Positions 17,329-26,230 of a DNA stretch of 53,011 nt are shown here, in pieces. Numbering within the stretch: the first letter of the stretch is position 1; each line of letters begins with the position of its first letter. The DNA is taken from the NCBI GenBank assembly GCA_018240405.1, contig JAFEFW010000631.1, positions 1 to 53,011 on the forward strand. The letters run 5' to 3'. Under the pieces are notes generated by a model. That model worked only from the letters and a program-made list of their open reading frames with translations. It did no database searches and was not told the DNA's origin. A program made the translations under genes and the position numbers. Source of the stretch: Pseudomonadota bacterium. GTDB taxonomy: Bacteria > Pseudomonadota > Alphaproteobacteria > Acetobacterales > Acetobacteraceae.

Positions 17329-18606
17329 TCAGGACTTGTAGATCTGCTGCAGCTTGCCCTTCGCGTCGGCAATGACGTCCTTGGTGGACTTGCCGGCGCA
17401 GGCCTGTGCGAACATATCGACCACCACGTATTTCGCCACCGATTCGGATTGCTTGCGGCCGACCGGGCCGGGCCAGCCGAGCGGACGCGAGGTAGCGAGC
17501 GACTCGCGGTAGGGCAGGTTGCGCGGCTCACGCGTCCATAGCGGCGCGTTGTCGTAAGCGTGCAGGAACGGCGCGTAGTAGCTCTCCGCTGAGTCATACC
17601 AGCCCGACACGATCTCCGGCTTCATCAGCCAGCGGAGGAAGTCCTTCGACGCCTGCAGGTTCTGCGAGTGGGTGAAGATGGAGTGCGCCCATGGATTGAG
17701 AATGTGGAAGCGCCCCTTGGGTCCCTGCGGGTTCAGCGCCTGGCCGGTGACCTGGGCAATATCGGGGAAGTCGCGCTTCGCGACGTAGAGAATGCTTTCG
17801 GCGTTGTTGGTGCAGGAAATCTGCTCAGCGTACCAAGCCTTATTGTTGGACGGGTCGGTCCAGCCCAGCACGTCCTCCTGCATGGTCGCCTGATAGAATT
17901 TACGGCAGAAATCCACGGCGCGCGCGGTTTCGTCCGAGTCGATGACGATGGTCTTGCCGTCCGGCAGTACCTCGGCGCCGCCATACGACCACAGCAGCGG
18001 ATACAGCCAGCCGTGGTTGTCGCCGAAGCCGTGCCCCAGTTCCATGCCGAACGGGTGGCCCTTTTTCTTCAGCTTGGTCCCGGCTTCCAGCAATTCGTCC
18101 CAGGTGTCGGGAAATTTGTCGTATCCGACCTCCTTGAACCAGTCGATGCGGTAGTTCATCAACTGGCCAATATTGCCGAATGGCACCGCCTTCCATTTGC
18201 CGTTCACCACGGCAAGTTCCTTCGCGGCGTCGTGCCAGCCGCCATTGGCCTTGCCGGCTTCCTCGGCGATGTCGCTGACATCCACCAGTTTTTCGTCGAA
18301 CAGGAACGGCCAGTTCAGGGCCATCAATGTCAGGTCGGGGCCGGAGCCGGTTTCCGCAGCCGTGGTATTACGGGTCAGCGTGCTGCCGACGCTGACAATC
18401 TCATAGACAACCTTAACGCCCGCCGCCTTTTCATAGGCCGGAATGATCTTTTTCTGAAAGTACTCGTCGAAGGCTTTGATGAACGAGCTTTCATGCAGCA
18501 TGGTGATGCTGGTGGCGGCCTGTCCGGGCCGCGCCTGCAGGAGGCTGCCTGCACCTGCGACCGCCAGAATCTTCACTGCGTCGCGGCGCGTCATTGCGGA
18601 CGTCAT
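17329..18606 (-). CDS. Sugar ABC transporter substrate-binding protein, Tat-exported
   Basis: Periplasmic binding protein of 425 residues. The leader MTSAMTRRDAVKILAVAGAG has the twin-arginine pattern (TRRDAVK) followed by a mildly hydrophobic stretch and an Ala-rich cleavage region (PGQAA-T), so export by Tat is likely. The mature part resembles family 1 extracellular solute-binding proteins (ITMLHESSFIKAFDEYF, GSGPDLTLMALNWPF, NPWAHSIFTHSQN). The ATG at 18606 is chosen because GGAAGGGAA precedes it and the Tat motif then lies close to the N-terminus; an in-frame ATG 8 codons upstream is possible. First gene of the importer operon. Confidence 0.92.
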   Translation of the reverse strand: MTSAMTRRDAVKILAVAGAGSLLQARPGQAATSITMLHESSFIKAFDEYFQKKIIPAYEKAAGVKVVYEIVSVGSTLTRNTTAAETGSGPDLTLMALNWPFLFDEKLVDVSDIAEEAGKANGGWHDAAKELAVVNGKWKAVPFGNIGQLMNYRIDWFKEVGYDKFPDTWDELLEAGTKLKKKGHPFGMELGHGFGDNHGWLYPLLWSYGGAEVLPDGKTIVIDSDETARAVDFCRKFYQATMQEDVLGWTDPSNNKAWYAEQISCTNNAESILYVAKRDFPDIAQVTGQALNPQGPKGRFHILNPWAHSIFTHSQNLQASKDFLRWLMKPEIVSGWYDSAESYYAPFLHAYDNAPLWTREPRNLPYRESLATSRPLGWPGPVGRKQSESVAKYVVVDMFAQACAGKSTKDVIADAKGKLQQIYKS

Positions 18607-18759
18607 GATGGTTCCCTTCCTCCCGTGCATATCTGCCCTGCATGCAGCCTAGCCGTGGTTCCGTGCGTCCTGCAACGGGGGGAAGGTTATCATATTGCGA
18701 TTTCCACGGCGCCATGGAGCGCGTCAGTTGCGCGGAGAGGCGGCCTGCGCGGCGACGGG

Positions 18760-19773
18760 CTATTCCGCGACTGAGGCCGGCACTGCAACGCCAGCGCGTT
18801 CCCGTTCGCGGATCATGCGCTCAAAGGCCCGCAAACGCTTATAGACCGAAATCAATTCCACGATGGTCGTCCAGCTATTCACAAGATACTGGAACGAACC
18901 CTCGACGCGACCAAAGGCTCGGACGACCTGCTGCATCAGGCCGAGTGTAATGCCACCCGCGACGATTGTCGGCCCCAGAGCGATGTACGGCACCAGCACG
19001 CCAACCTGCAGGTAAGACCACTTCGCAACGTCGAAATACATGTAGTGGAAGAACATGCGAAAGTAGTTGCGGCGCACCTCGCCAAAAAGTTGTCCCAGAA
19101 GGGGGCCATGCGCGCGCTGATGATCATCCTCGCCAAACACCAACTCCTTTCGGTAGGCGGCCTCAACGCGTTGATTCTCGTATTCGAGTCCGGGCAGCTT
19201 GAAGCCGATCAGGCCGAGAGCGACCGTGCCGGCAAGGGCGAACATGATAGCGACCCAGACCAGCGCCTGATCCACCGGGCCAATCCACGGTAGTTCCTTC
19301 ACCTGCGCCGAAAACCCCCACAGGATCGGCAGGAAGGCGAACAGCGTCATGACGGAACGGACAAAGCTGATTCCCAGGCTCTCCATGATGCGGGAGAAGC
19401 GGTTGGTATCTTCCTGCACGCGCTGAGAGGCGCCTTCGATGCTGCGCACGGCCGGCCAGTGCAGGGTGTAGAATTCGGTCATCGCCGTGCGCCAGCGGAA
19501 CACGTAGTGCTTGACGAAGAAATCGGTCAGCACGCCGATCAGCACATAGAGGCCGGCGATCCATCCAAAGGTTGCGAGTTGCCGGAAATACTCCTCCATC
19601 GTGATTGACCCTGGCTTGCCGAGCGCCTTCTGGATCAGGTTGTAAAATTCGCCGAACCACTCATTGATCCTCACATCCAGTTCGACCTTGTACCAGGTCG
19701 CAAACAGGATGATGGCAGACCCGGGCACAGACCACAGGAACCAGCGCTTGGTCAGAAAGAAGGTTCGAAACAC
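18760..19773 (-). CDS. SbmA/BacA-family peptide transporter, short form
   Basis: Inner-membrane transporter family that takes up antimicrobial peptides, bleomycin and similar compounds, driven by the proton gradient. Strong similarity to E. coli SbmA from memory: HYVFRWRTAMTEFYTLHW, RSIEGASQRVQEDTNRF, LPGLEYENQRVEAAYRKELV, FGEDD, NYFRMFFHYMYFDVAKWSYLQV, TLGLMQQV, LVNSWTTIVELISVYKRLRAFE. From the GTG at 19773 (AGGA 7 bases upstream) the protein is 337 residues, against about 406 for E. coli SbmA; the missing part is the N-terminal membrane segment. A frame continues upstream to 19953 but that part is Pro/Arg-rich and looks noncoding. It stands alone, minus strand. Confidence 0.88.
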   Translation of the reverse strand: MFRTFFLTKRWFLWSVPGSAIILFATWYKVELDVRINEWFGEFYNLIQKALGKPGSITMEEYFRQLATFGWIAGLYVLIGVLTDFFVKHYVFRWRTAMTEFYTLHWPAVRSIEGASQRVQEDTNRFSRIMESLGISFVRSVMTLFAFLPILWGFSAQVKELPWIGPVDQALVWVAIMFALAGTVALGLIGFKLPGLEYENQRVEAAYRKELVFGEDDHQRAHGPLLGQLFGEVRRNYFRMFFHYMYFDVAKWSYLQVGVLVPYIALGPTIVAGGITLGLMQQVVRAFGRVEGSFQYLVNSWTTIVELISVYKRLRAFERMIRERERAGVAVPASVAE

Positions 19774-20320
19774 GGATTTTCCTGGCAGTTGAGTTCCCCC
19801 ATGCTGACCCGGTGCGCGTGGCGGATGCAAGCGGGAAGCGGCAGGGGCGGCCGCCAGGCGGAACGGGGTCGACGGCAGTGCGCTCGGCCGCCCGGGCGCC
19901 GGCCTGTCTGCGATCGCGGTTCGGCAGGGGCCAGAGCAGGGGGGATGTGTCACGCCGTGGCGGGTGAGCGCAGGCTGCCGGGCTGCCGCCGGCGCATCGG
20001 GCCGGAGACGCCGTCTCGGCGCTGCCTGGGCCGATGCTGCGGGTCCCGGTTCACGCGGAGACCGGTGGAGAGGCGGGGCCGGGGGAGATTATTGTGATGG
20101 TGCTGTTGCGCCTCCATGGTCCCTGGGCGAGCTCTCCGGCCCCGCAACCCTTCGCGTCCACGCATTTATCAACGTGAACAAGCGCGGCAGAGGTTTGCCA
20201 CCGGCGGCGCCGGGGACGCTGCGGCCACCGCTGCACGAGAATTCGCGATCCATCACTGACGGGAACAGCGTAGACAATCCGTTTCTTGCCCGCTGTTAAC
20301 GGCCTCTTGGCCGGATGGCC
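19774..20320. other. Gene-free stretch, 547 bases
   Basis: Between the SbmA-like and SnoaL-like genes. Short open frames on both strands are Arg/Pro/Gly-rich with no recognisable similarity and no good ribosome binding sites. I see no RNA gene or strong promoter here. Confidence 0.4.
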
Positions 20321-20737
20321 TCAACCCAGCTTCATGCCTACTTGCTGGAACATCCCCAGGAAATCGAAGTGGTTCCACGCTTCCAGGATCTTCCCATCGC
20401 GCACCCGGGCCAGACAGATGCCGCCGAACGTCACCAGCTTGCCGCTCGCCGGACCGGCCATTCCATCGCCGGTGTGGCGGGCCGTTACGTGGCACCGCAC
20501 GGTCACTTTCTCGCCCTCACAGACCACGTCTTCAATGGTAACGCGGACCTCGGAGAAGGCGTTGTTGAACTGCCGGTGGAACGCCTTGAATGCGGCGGGA
20601 CCCTTGACCGGCTGCCCATCCGGGCCGGTGATGCCGTGGGCTACCGCATCGTCAGCCATCATTTCATCAACCGCGGACTCGCGGCCGTGGTTCCACACCT
20701 CGTCGAACCACCGATGCAACAGTGTCTGCTGAGTCAT
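20321..20737 (-). CDS. SnoaL-like / ester cyclase family protein
   Basis: Cytoplasmic protein of 138 residues with the alpha+beta barrel pattern of SnoaL/NTF2-like proteins: LLHRWFDEVWNHGRESAVDEMM, FKAFHRQFNNAFSEVRVTIEDVV, GEKVTVRCHVTARHTG, and the terminal IACLARVRDGKILEAWNHFDFLG-type strand. Members include polyketide cyclases but most have unknown substrates. The ATG at 20737 is preferred to one 14 codons upstream because GGGGGAGA precedes it. Monocistronic by context. Confidence 0.85.
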   Translation of the reverse strand: MTQQTLLHRWFDEVWNHGRESAVDEMMADDAVAHGITGPDGQPVKGPAAFKAFHRQFNNAFSEVRVTIEDVVCEGEKVTVRCHVTARHTGDGMAGPASGKLVTFGGICLARVRDGKILEAWNHFDFLGMFQQVGMKLG

Positions 20738-20993
20738 GTCCGTCTCCCCCGCTGTTCTGCTGAAGCAACGCTTGCTCATGAGGCTGGCGCCCGGAGCGGC
20801 GTTCAGTCCCTAACCCGCCGCGCCAAGCGGAAGTAACCGGCACCGGCGGAGCAAATATCGCCTCATCTCAGCAGTAAAACGACCAACTTGTCCAGCACAC
20901 CCTGTACGGGAGCGGGCAACAGCGGGTTGGGCGCGGCATGCATTGTGACGCCAGGGCCGCCTCAGCTACCCCGGCCGAGCCATAGAGAGGAAC

Positions 20994-21164
20994 CTATTCC
21001 GCCGCAGCCGGCGTAGCGCCGTAGCGCTCAATCCACTCGCGGCCGAGGCGCACGGCTTCCTCCGGCGTCAGCCAGGACCAATCAGCGCCGCGGGCTCTGA
21101 CCGCCACCCACACGGTTTCACCGTGCACATGCTCTTCAACCACGGGCGTCGCGGAATGTGACAT
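20994..21164 (-). CDS. Small conserved-looking protein, 56 residues
   Basis: MSHSATPVVEEHVHGETVWVA start, then a Trp-containing segment (GADWSWLTPEEAVRLGREWIERYG) that looks like a folded strand-helix unit. GAGG lies 6 bases before the ATG. No family is recognised. Codon use fits its neighbours, so it is probably a real small cytoplasmic protein. Confidence 0.6.
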   Translation of the reverse strand: MSHSATPVVEEHVHGETVWVAVRARGADWSWLTPEEAVRLGREWIERYGATPAAAE

Positions 21165-21396
21165 GGAAAACCTCAAGCAAGCGGAACAAAGAGCTGTCTC
21201 GGCGGAGCCGGACTTCGGTAGTTGTCATCACGAACGGTTGATTGACACGCGAACTCTTGCACAATCGCGCGAGGTCGCCGCAACGGGAAAATCGCGCTCG
21301 TTGCGAAACTGCGTGCTAATTCCTTGGCGTTTGCCGGTGGCGTGTCGCCGCGGCCACAGCAGGCCGCCGTTTTCAACGATTACCGAAACGACTTCG

Positions 21397-23268
21397 TCAG
21401 AATCCGAACATATGATCCAAAGAAAAGCCGCCGGTATCGTCCATCAGCCCGTGATAGCCGAACAACCGGCAGGTCGCGTCGCGTACCAGCACATAACCAT
21501 CCGCACCCGCTTGCAGCAGCAACCCGGCGCTGAACGTCTTATGCGGCCACACCATCGCGGAACCGGAGCAGGCAATCGTCAGCGGCGCCTCGGCGATCAT
21601 CCGGCCGGTGCTGTCGTGCAGTTGCAGCGCCGTTGAGGACCTCGGGTGCCATGGTCCCGACGCCGGATAGATCAGTGCGGCAAAGCTCCGCCGCCGCTCA
21701 TCGCCCAGCTTCAGGAACAGCCGCGTCGACAGACCGGGCGGTGGCCCGGAGTAGGATTGCGGCTCGTCGCGATAGGTCATCGCGGTGTTGAAGATATGCG
21801 CGCCGAAACTGGTCTCGGCGGCGTGGCCGGATTGCCGGTCCTCGTAGCGGAACAGCCCGTGCAGCCAGCCATCGGCCTCGCCGCCGTCGCGGAAATCGTA
21901 GACCAGTTCCGCATGGCCTTCCTCGACGTCGTAGGCGTCCAGGTCAATCGCAATGCTGCGGTCGCGCGGCAGGCACCCCAGGAAAGTTTCGCCCCGCTTG
22001 ATGCCGCCGCGGTCGAATACATCCAGCCGGATCGGTAGTGCTCGCTGCGTGGTCGCCATCGGCGTCGGCTGTGCGATGCTGCGAAAGCGCGCCTTCGACA
22101 GGATCGGGAAGGGCAGCAGGTAGCCGCGCCCCATCGCCGCCGGCAGCGCGGGAATGCCGGGATCGGGACGCAGATTGTCCCGTTCCACGTTCACATGCGC
22201 GATGCGGACGCGGTCCTGGCGGGCGATCTCATAGCGCGGCCGCACGACATGGCGGCCGGCCCTGACCTCGATCTGCTCCGGCCAGCGCAGGTTCGGCAGG
22301 AAGTCGGCGACGTCCAGCGCGATGGTTGCGAATGGTCCAACCTCACGGTCCAGCGTCACTGGCTGCTCCGTCCCCATGCGGTCAAGCGCGACCGCCCCGG
22401 CCGGGATCGGCACGGCGTGACTGTTCTGCAGCCACAGCACCACCGTCTCATCTGAACGCGGCGCCGGCAGCCCGGCGTACCGGTCGGACGGCCAGGCATT
22501 CGCATCGTGGGTGCAGGACAGCGACGCGCCGTTGTCCGACGCATAGGTATCGAGCGCGTATTTCACCACGTCATGGCCGGCGACGCCGATCGCGTGCATG
22601 AACAACTGGCCGGTAAACGGCCCAAGTCCAAAGCGGCTGCGCACGGCACGGCTGTCAATTGAGAAGCCGCCAGGCCCCTCTGGCAGTGCCTGCTCCCATG
22701 TCGCCAGCACCGTGCCATCGTCAGCGAACAGGCGCAGCCACAGCCGCACCGCACCAGCGCCGTAGCCAGCCCAGTAATTGGCGGAGACGAGCCGGGTCGA
22801 CATCCCGTCGGCATCGCGAAAAAAGGCGAAATTCGTCGCGAAGTTCAGCTTGTCGAGGTAGCGGCCGCGATTGCTCAGCATTGCCTCTGGTAGCCGCATC
22901 GCATCCAGCGTCACCACGCGCGCACCTGGCGGCACCATGTGAGCAATCCGTGCCGCCGTCCGCGCTGCGTCGAACGCGGCGACCAGAACGGTGCGGGCGC
23001 CACTGGCCGGCAGGTCGGTCAGCGGCGCGGCGATCCGACCCGCGCGGGGCTGGCCGACCAGCGTCACGTCGTGCACCAGCACGCAATCGAGGCGCGTTGG
23101 ATACAGCGCCATCAGCGCATCACCCAGCCCCTCGGGATCGTACAGCGCGACCGGACCTTCGAACGTCGGGTACAGCCGTTCGACCGCCTCCGCCGCCAGC
23201 GGATGCGCCAGCGCCTTGTAGATGACATTACCGCCCGCCCGGGCGTCGAAGGTCTGGATCTGCAGCAT
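21397..23268 (-). CDS. Uncharacterised 623-residue protein
   Basis: I do not recognise the family. No signal peptide or membrane helix is evident. The N-terminal ~130 residues look like a nucleotide- or sugar-binding Rossmann-type fold (VALYDPEGLGDALMALYPTR, VTLVGQP, RTVLVAAFDAARTA). The rest is beta-rich with many aromatic residues and paired strands (ANYWAGYGAGAVRLWLRLFADDG; RFRSIAQPTPM; HAELVYDFRDGGEADGWLHGLFRY) and ends GLMDDTGGFSLDHMFGF. It lies 12 bases downstream of the ELM1-like glycosyltransferase on the same strand, so the two are an operon; a link to surface polysaccharide or glycoprotein synthesis is inference. Confidence 0.8.
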   Translation of the reverse strand: MLQIQTFDARAGGNVIYKALAHPLAAEAVERLYPTFEGPVALYDPEGLGDALMALYPTRLDCVLVHDVTLVGQPRAGRIAAPLTDLPASGARTVLVAAFDAARTAARIAHMVPPGARVVTLDAMRLPEAMLSNRGRYLDKLNFATNFAFFRDADGMSTRLVSANYWAGYGAGAVRLWLRLFADDGTVLATWEQALPEGPGGFSIDSRAVRSRFGLGPFTGQLFMHAIGVAGHDVVKYALDTYASDNGASLSCTHDANAWPSDRYAGLPAPRSDETVVLWLQNSHAVPIPAGAVALDRMGTEQPVTLDREVGPFATIALDVADFLPNLRWPEQIEVRAGRHVVRPRYEIARQDRVRIAHVNVERDNLRPDPGIPALPAAMGRGYLLPFPILSKARFRSIAQPTPMATTQRALPIRLDVFDRGGIKRGETFLGCLPRDRSIAIDLDAYDVEEGHAELVYDFRDGGEADGWLHGLFRYEDRQSGHAAETSFGAHIFNTAMTYRDEPQSYSGPPPGLSTRLFLKLGDERRRSFAALIYPASGPWHPRSSTALQLHDSTGRMIAEAPLTIACSGSAMVWPHKTFSAGLLLQAGADGYVLVRDATCRLFGYHGLMDDTGGFSLDHMFGF

Positions 23269-23280
23269 GGTATTTTGCCC

Positions 23281-24219
23281 TTACAGACCCAGGCGCCGGT
23301 TCATCTCGGCCGCGGCAAGCGGCGTGTCGTTCAGCGGCGCCACCGGCCAGGCGGCGAAGCGGCCGTCGAACAGCCGCACCCGGCCCTCATCCAGCATGGT
23401 CTTCAGGAACAGGCCTTGGCGCCGCGACTTGCCGGGCAGCGGGGCAACCATGACCGGGACCGAGGTCGCGGATGCTTCGGAAATCATCGATACACTGTCC
23501 TGGGTGACCACGATCATGTCAGCCAATGCCAACATCCCGAAGTATGGGTTGTCGCCGCTAAAGTCCCAGACCGACCCGCCCAGTGGTGTCAGCGCTTCCC
23601 GCAGAAGATGGGTGACCTCGGGGTCGGTGCGGCGCGAGGGTGTAACGATCACGCCGACATTGTCGCGCCGCATCATGGCGGCCAAATCGGTCGCGAGGCG
23701 GCTGCCCACATCCCGGTCGAACCGGTAACGCCCGTTGCTGCCGCCTAGCAGCACGGCAACGAGGGGACGCTGAAACGGCGCCAGACGGTCGCGCCAGCGC
23801 TCCGCCTCCTGCGCCAGGCGCTCCGGCGTAACGCGGTGCAGAGCCGTACGGGTCACGACCACGTTCGGCCCGGTCAGTTCATCGTGTGTGTTGGCGATGA
23901 CCAGGTCATAGCGGCGCAAATCCATGCGCGGGTTCTGCACCTGCACGACCTGCACTGACTGTCGTCGCAGCGCCGCCAGCACCGCGCCCGCCATCCCGCC
24001 ACAGCCGATCGCCAGGTTCGGCAGCGGTGCCGTCAACGACCCGGCTACCGCGGCCAGCGGGTTCGGCCACAGCTTGGCCGCGACCCATTTCCAGGGCACG
24101 GATGGCTTCAGCACACGCAGTTCGGAGGATAGGCCAGCCGCCTCGGCAAGGCCCAGGGCCTGCGCTTGCAGGCCGGCGAGGCCCTCGCTGACAATCCAGG
24201 GCGCGACGGTTGCGGACAT
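23281..24219 (-). CDS. ELM1 / DUF1022 family protein, glycosyltransferase-like
   Basis: 312-residue protein of the 'mitochondrial fission ELM1' family, found in plants and Alphaproteobacteria and built like a GT-B glycosyltransferase. Diagnostic segments: PWIVSEGLAGLQAQALGLAE, PNLAIGCGGMAGAVLAALRR, VVQVQNPRMDLRRYDLV, HRVTPERLAQE, VAVLLGGSNGRYRF, VTQDSVSMISEASATSVPV (the sugar-nucleotide-like binding loop). The ATG at 24219 gives the usual MSATVAPWIVSEG start; in-frame ATG at 24243 and TTG at 24255 are alternatives. Its start faces the deacetylase gene across about 110 bases. The bacterial function is not established; sugar transfer at the envelope is plausible. Confidence 0.85.
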   Translation of the reverse strand: MSATVAPWIVSEGLAGLQAQALGLAEAAGLSSELRVLKPSVPWKWVAAKLWPNPLAAVAGSLTAPLPNLAIGCGGMAGAVLAALRRQSVQVVQVQNPRMDLRRYDLVIANTHDELTGPNVVVTRTALHRVTPERLAQEAERWRDRLAPFQRPLVAVLLGGSNGRYRFDRDVGSRLATDLAAMMRRDNVGVIVTPSRRTDPEVTHLLREALTPLGGSVWDFSGDNPYFGMLALADMIVVTQDSVSMISEASATSVPVMVAPLPGKSRRQGLFLKTMLDEGRVRLFDGRFAAWPVAPLNDTPLAAAEMNRRLGL

Positions 24220-24329
24220 TGGCGGGGTTATTCGGTGCACCATCGCCAAGGTCAATACGCCAGTCAGGCTCTTCGCGGCGGCGGGCAGGTGGCTGTAGCC
24301 TGAAAGCCGCAGCAGACGGACAACACAAA

Positions 24330-25247
24330 ATGGATCGTGATCTGATCGGCTATGGCGCTACGCCGCCCAATCCTCGCTGGCCCGGCCAGGCGCGAGTCGC
24401 GGTCAACTTCGTGCTGAACTTTGAGGAAGGGTCAGAACCCTCTGTTCCAGATGGCGATCCGGAATCGGAGTGGGGCCTGACCGAGTACGGCACCAGCAAC
24501 CCTGGCGTGCCGGGCCGCGACCTCGCGGCCGAGGGGATGTTCGCCTACGGCAGTCGCGTCGGGTTCTGGCGCATCCTGCGCCTGTTCCAGGAGCGCAGCC
24601 TGCCGATGACGATTTTCGGCTGCGCCCTGGCACTGGAGCGAAATCCGCCGGCGGTTGCGGCGATTCGCCAGGCCGGATTCGACGTCTGCTGCCATGGCTG
24701 GCGCTGGGAAAAGCATTTCCTGTTGTCGGAGGAGGTGGAGCGTGAGCGCATCGCCCGCGCCGTCGCCTCGCTGCGGCAGACGATGGGGGAGCGGCCACTG
24801 GGCTGGTACTGCCGGAGCGGACCCAGCGTGAACACCAGGCGGCTGTTGGTGGAGGAGGGAGGATTCCTTTACGATTCAGATGCGTATGATGACGAACTCC
24901 CGTACTGGACGAAGGTAGCTGGCAGGCCGCATCTGGTCGTCCCGTACAGCCTGTCCACCAACGACTCGAAGTTCGGCCGCGGCACCTTCGCCACCGGCGA
25001 TGACTTCTTCCACTACTGCCGCGATGCGTTCGATGTGCTCTACCAGGAAGGACGCACACAGCCGAAGATGCTGTCGATCGGCCTGCACATGCGGATCATC
25101 GGCCATCCTGCGCGCGCGGCTGGTTTACAGCGCCTGCTGGACCATATGCAGCGCTTCGACGGTGTCTGGATCACCCGGCGGCTCGATATCGCGCGCCATT
25201 GGGTCGAGCATTTCCCGGCACCTGTTGCCGACGCATCGGCGCATTGA
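24330..25247 (+). CDS. PuuE-type polysaccharide deacetylase family protein (putative allantoinase)
   Basis: Carbohydrate-esterase-4 fold protein of 305 residues. It carries the PuuE-type signature: RVAVNFVLNFEEGSE (residues 22-36) in place of the usual Asp-Asp metal motif, EYGTSNPGVPGRDL, GCALALERNP, DVCCHGWRWEKH, WYCRSGPSVNTRRLL, LSIGLHMRIIGHPARA. In Pseudomonas PuuE is a metal-independent allantoinase of purine breakdown. No other purine genes are here, and it lies among glycosyltransferase-like genes, so the substrate is open. The ATG at 24330 is chosen because MDRDLIGYG is the family start; a longer in-frame leader is not conserved-looking. Confidence 0.85.
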   Translation: MDRDLIGYGATPPNPRWPGQARVAVNFVLNFEEGSEPSVPDGDPESEWGLTEYGTSNPGVPGRDLAAEGMFAYGSRVGFWRILRLFQERSLPMTIFGCALALERNPPAVAAIRQAGFDVCCHGWRWEKHFLLSEEVERERIARAVASLRQTMGERPLGWYCRSGPSVNTRRLLVEEGGFLYDSDAYDDELPYWTKVAGRPHLVVPYSLSTNDSKFGRGTFATGDDFFHYCRDAFDVLYQEGRTQPKMLSIGLHMRIIGHPARAAGLQRLLDHMQRFDGVWITRRLDIARHWVEHFPAPVADASAH

Positions 25248-25258
25248 TACGGAGACGC

Positions 25259-26230
25259 ATGACGCGCTTGGCAAGGCACGAACAGAAGGCCGGGATCGAC
25301 TCCGGGGTATCCCGGGAGAATATCCTGGTCGTGAAGCTCGGTGCCCTCGGTAACATTATCCTCTCGCTGTCCGCCTTCGCCGCCATCCGCCGTTTTCATC
25401 CCAATGCCCGTATCGCGGTGCTGACGTCGCCGGCCTACGCCGATTGGCTGCGCAGCTTTCCCTATTTCGACTCAGTGCTGGTCGATCCGCGGCCGGCATG
25501 GTGGGACCTGGCGGGATTGGCACGCCTGCGGCGGATGCTGGCCGATGGACATTTCGGCCGAGCCTATGACCTGCAGACCTCCAGCCGGTCATCGCGGTAT
25601 TTCCATCTGTTCCCGCCCAAGCGGCGGCCCGATTGGAGCGGCATAGCCTTTGGCTGCGCGCTACCAGACCGCAACCCGCGGCGGAATCGGATGCACGACG
25701 CTGACCGGCAGGAGGAGCAGTTGCGCCAGGCCGGCCTGACCGACTTCCGGCCGCCGGATTTGTCCTGGTGCCGCGGCGACCTGAGCCGCTTCGACCTGCC
25801 GCGGGATTACGCGCTGCTGGCGCCGGGCAGTTCGCCCACGCGGTTGGCCAAGCGCTGGCCCGTCAGAAACTTTGCAGAACTCGCCCGGGCGCTCACCGAA
25901 CGTGGCCTGACGCCGGTGGTACTTGGCAGCTCATTCGAGCGCGAACTGGCCGCCGCAATTCCCGGGGCGATTGATCTGACCGGGCAAACCAGCTTCGGTG
26001 ACCTCGCCGACATGGCGCGGGGCGCGCAGCTTGCCGTGGGGAATGACACCGGCCCGATGCACCTGATCGCGACGGCAGGCTGCCCCAGCGTAACGTTGTT
26101 CTCGGACGATTCGGACCCCTCCTTGTGCGCGCCGCGCGGGCGGTGGACCCGCGTGCTGCGCCGCCCGAACTTGGCGGACCTGCCGCCCGAGGACGTGCTG
26201 GCTGTCCTGCCAGATCGCGTAACCGCGTGA
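25259..26230 (+). CDS. Glycosyltransferase family 9 (heptosyltransferase-like)
   Basis: GT-B fold enzyme of 323 residues, related to LPS heptosyltransferases. Seen: ENILVVKLGALGNIILSLSA (the typical N-terminal strand-loop), AIRRFHPNARIAVLTSP, YDLQTSSRSSRYF, LLAPGSSPTRLAKRWPV (the nucleotide-sugar region, PGSS), and AVGNDTGPMHLIATAGCPS with TLFSDDSDPSLCAPRG. GGAG sits 5 bases before the ATG at 25259. It follows the deacetylase gene by 11 bases and overlaps the MFS gene by 4 bases (GTGA), so the three are one operon. Transfer of heptose or another sugar to LPS core is the family role; the acceptor here is unknown. Confidence 0.9.
   Translation: MTRLARHEQKAGIDSGVSRENILVVKLGALGNIILSLSAFAAIRRFHPNARIAVLTSPAYADWLRSFPYFDSVLVDPRPAWWDLAGLARLRRMLADGHFGRAYDLQTSSRSSRYFHLFPPKRRPDWSGIAFGCALPDRNPRRNRMHDADRQEEQLRQAGLTDFRPPDLSWCRGDLSRFDLPRDYALLAPGSSPTRLAKRWPVRNFAELARALTERGLTPVVLGSSFERELAAAIPGAIDLTGQTSFGDLADMARGAQLAVGNDTGPMHLIATAGCPSVTLFSDDSDPSLCAPRGRWTRVLRRPNLADLPPEDVLAVLPDRVTA

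Noticed and set aside
20863-20943. 26-residue minus-strand frame (MHAAPNPLLPAPVQGVLDKL...)
   Set aside because: The peptide looks helical and hydrophobic at its end, but there is no ribosome binding site and no comparison is possible here.
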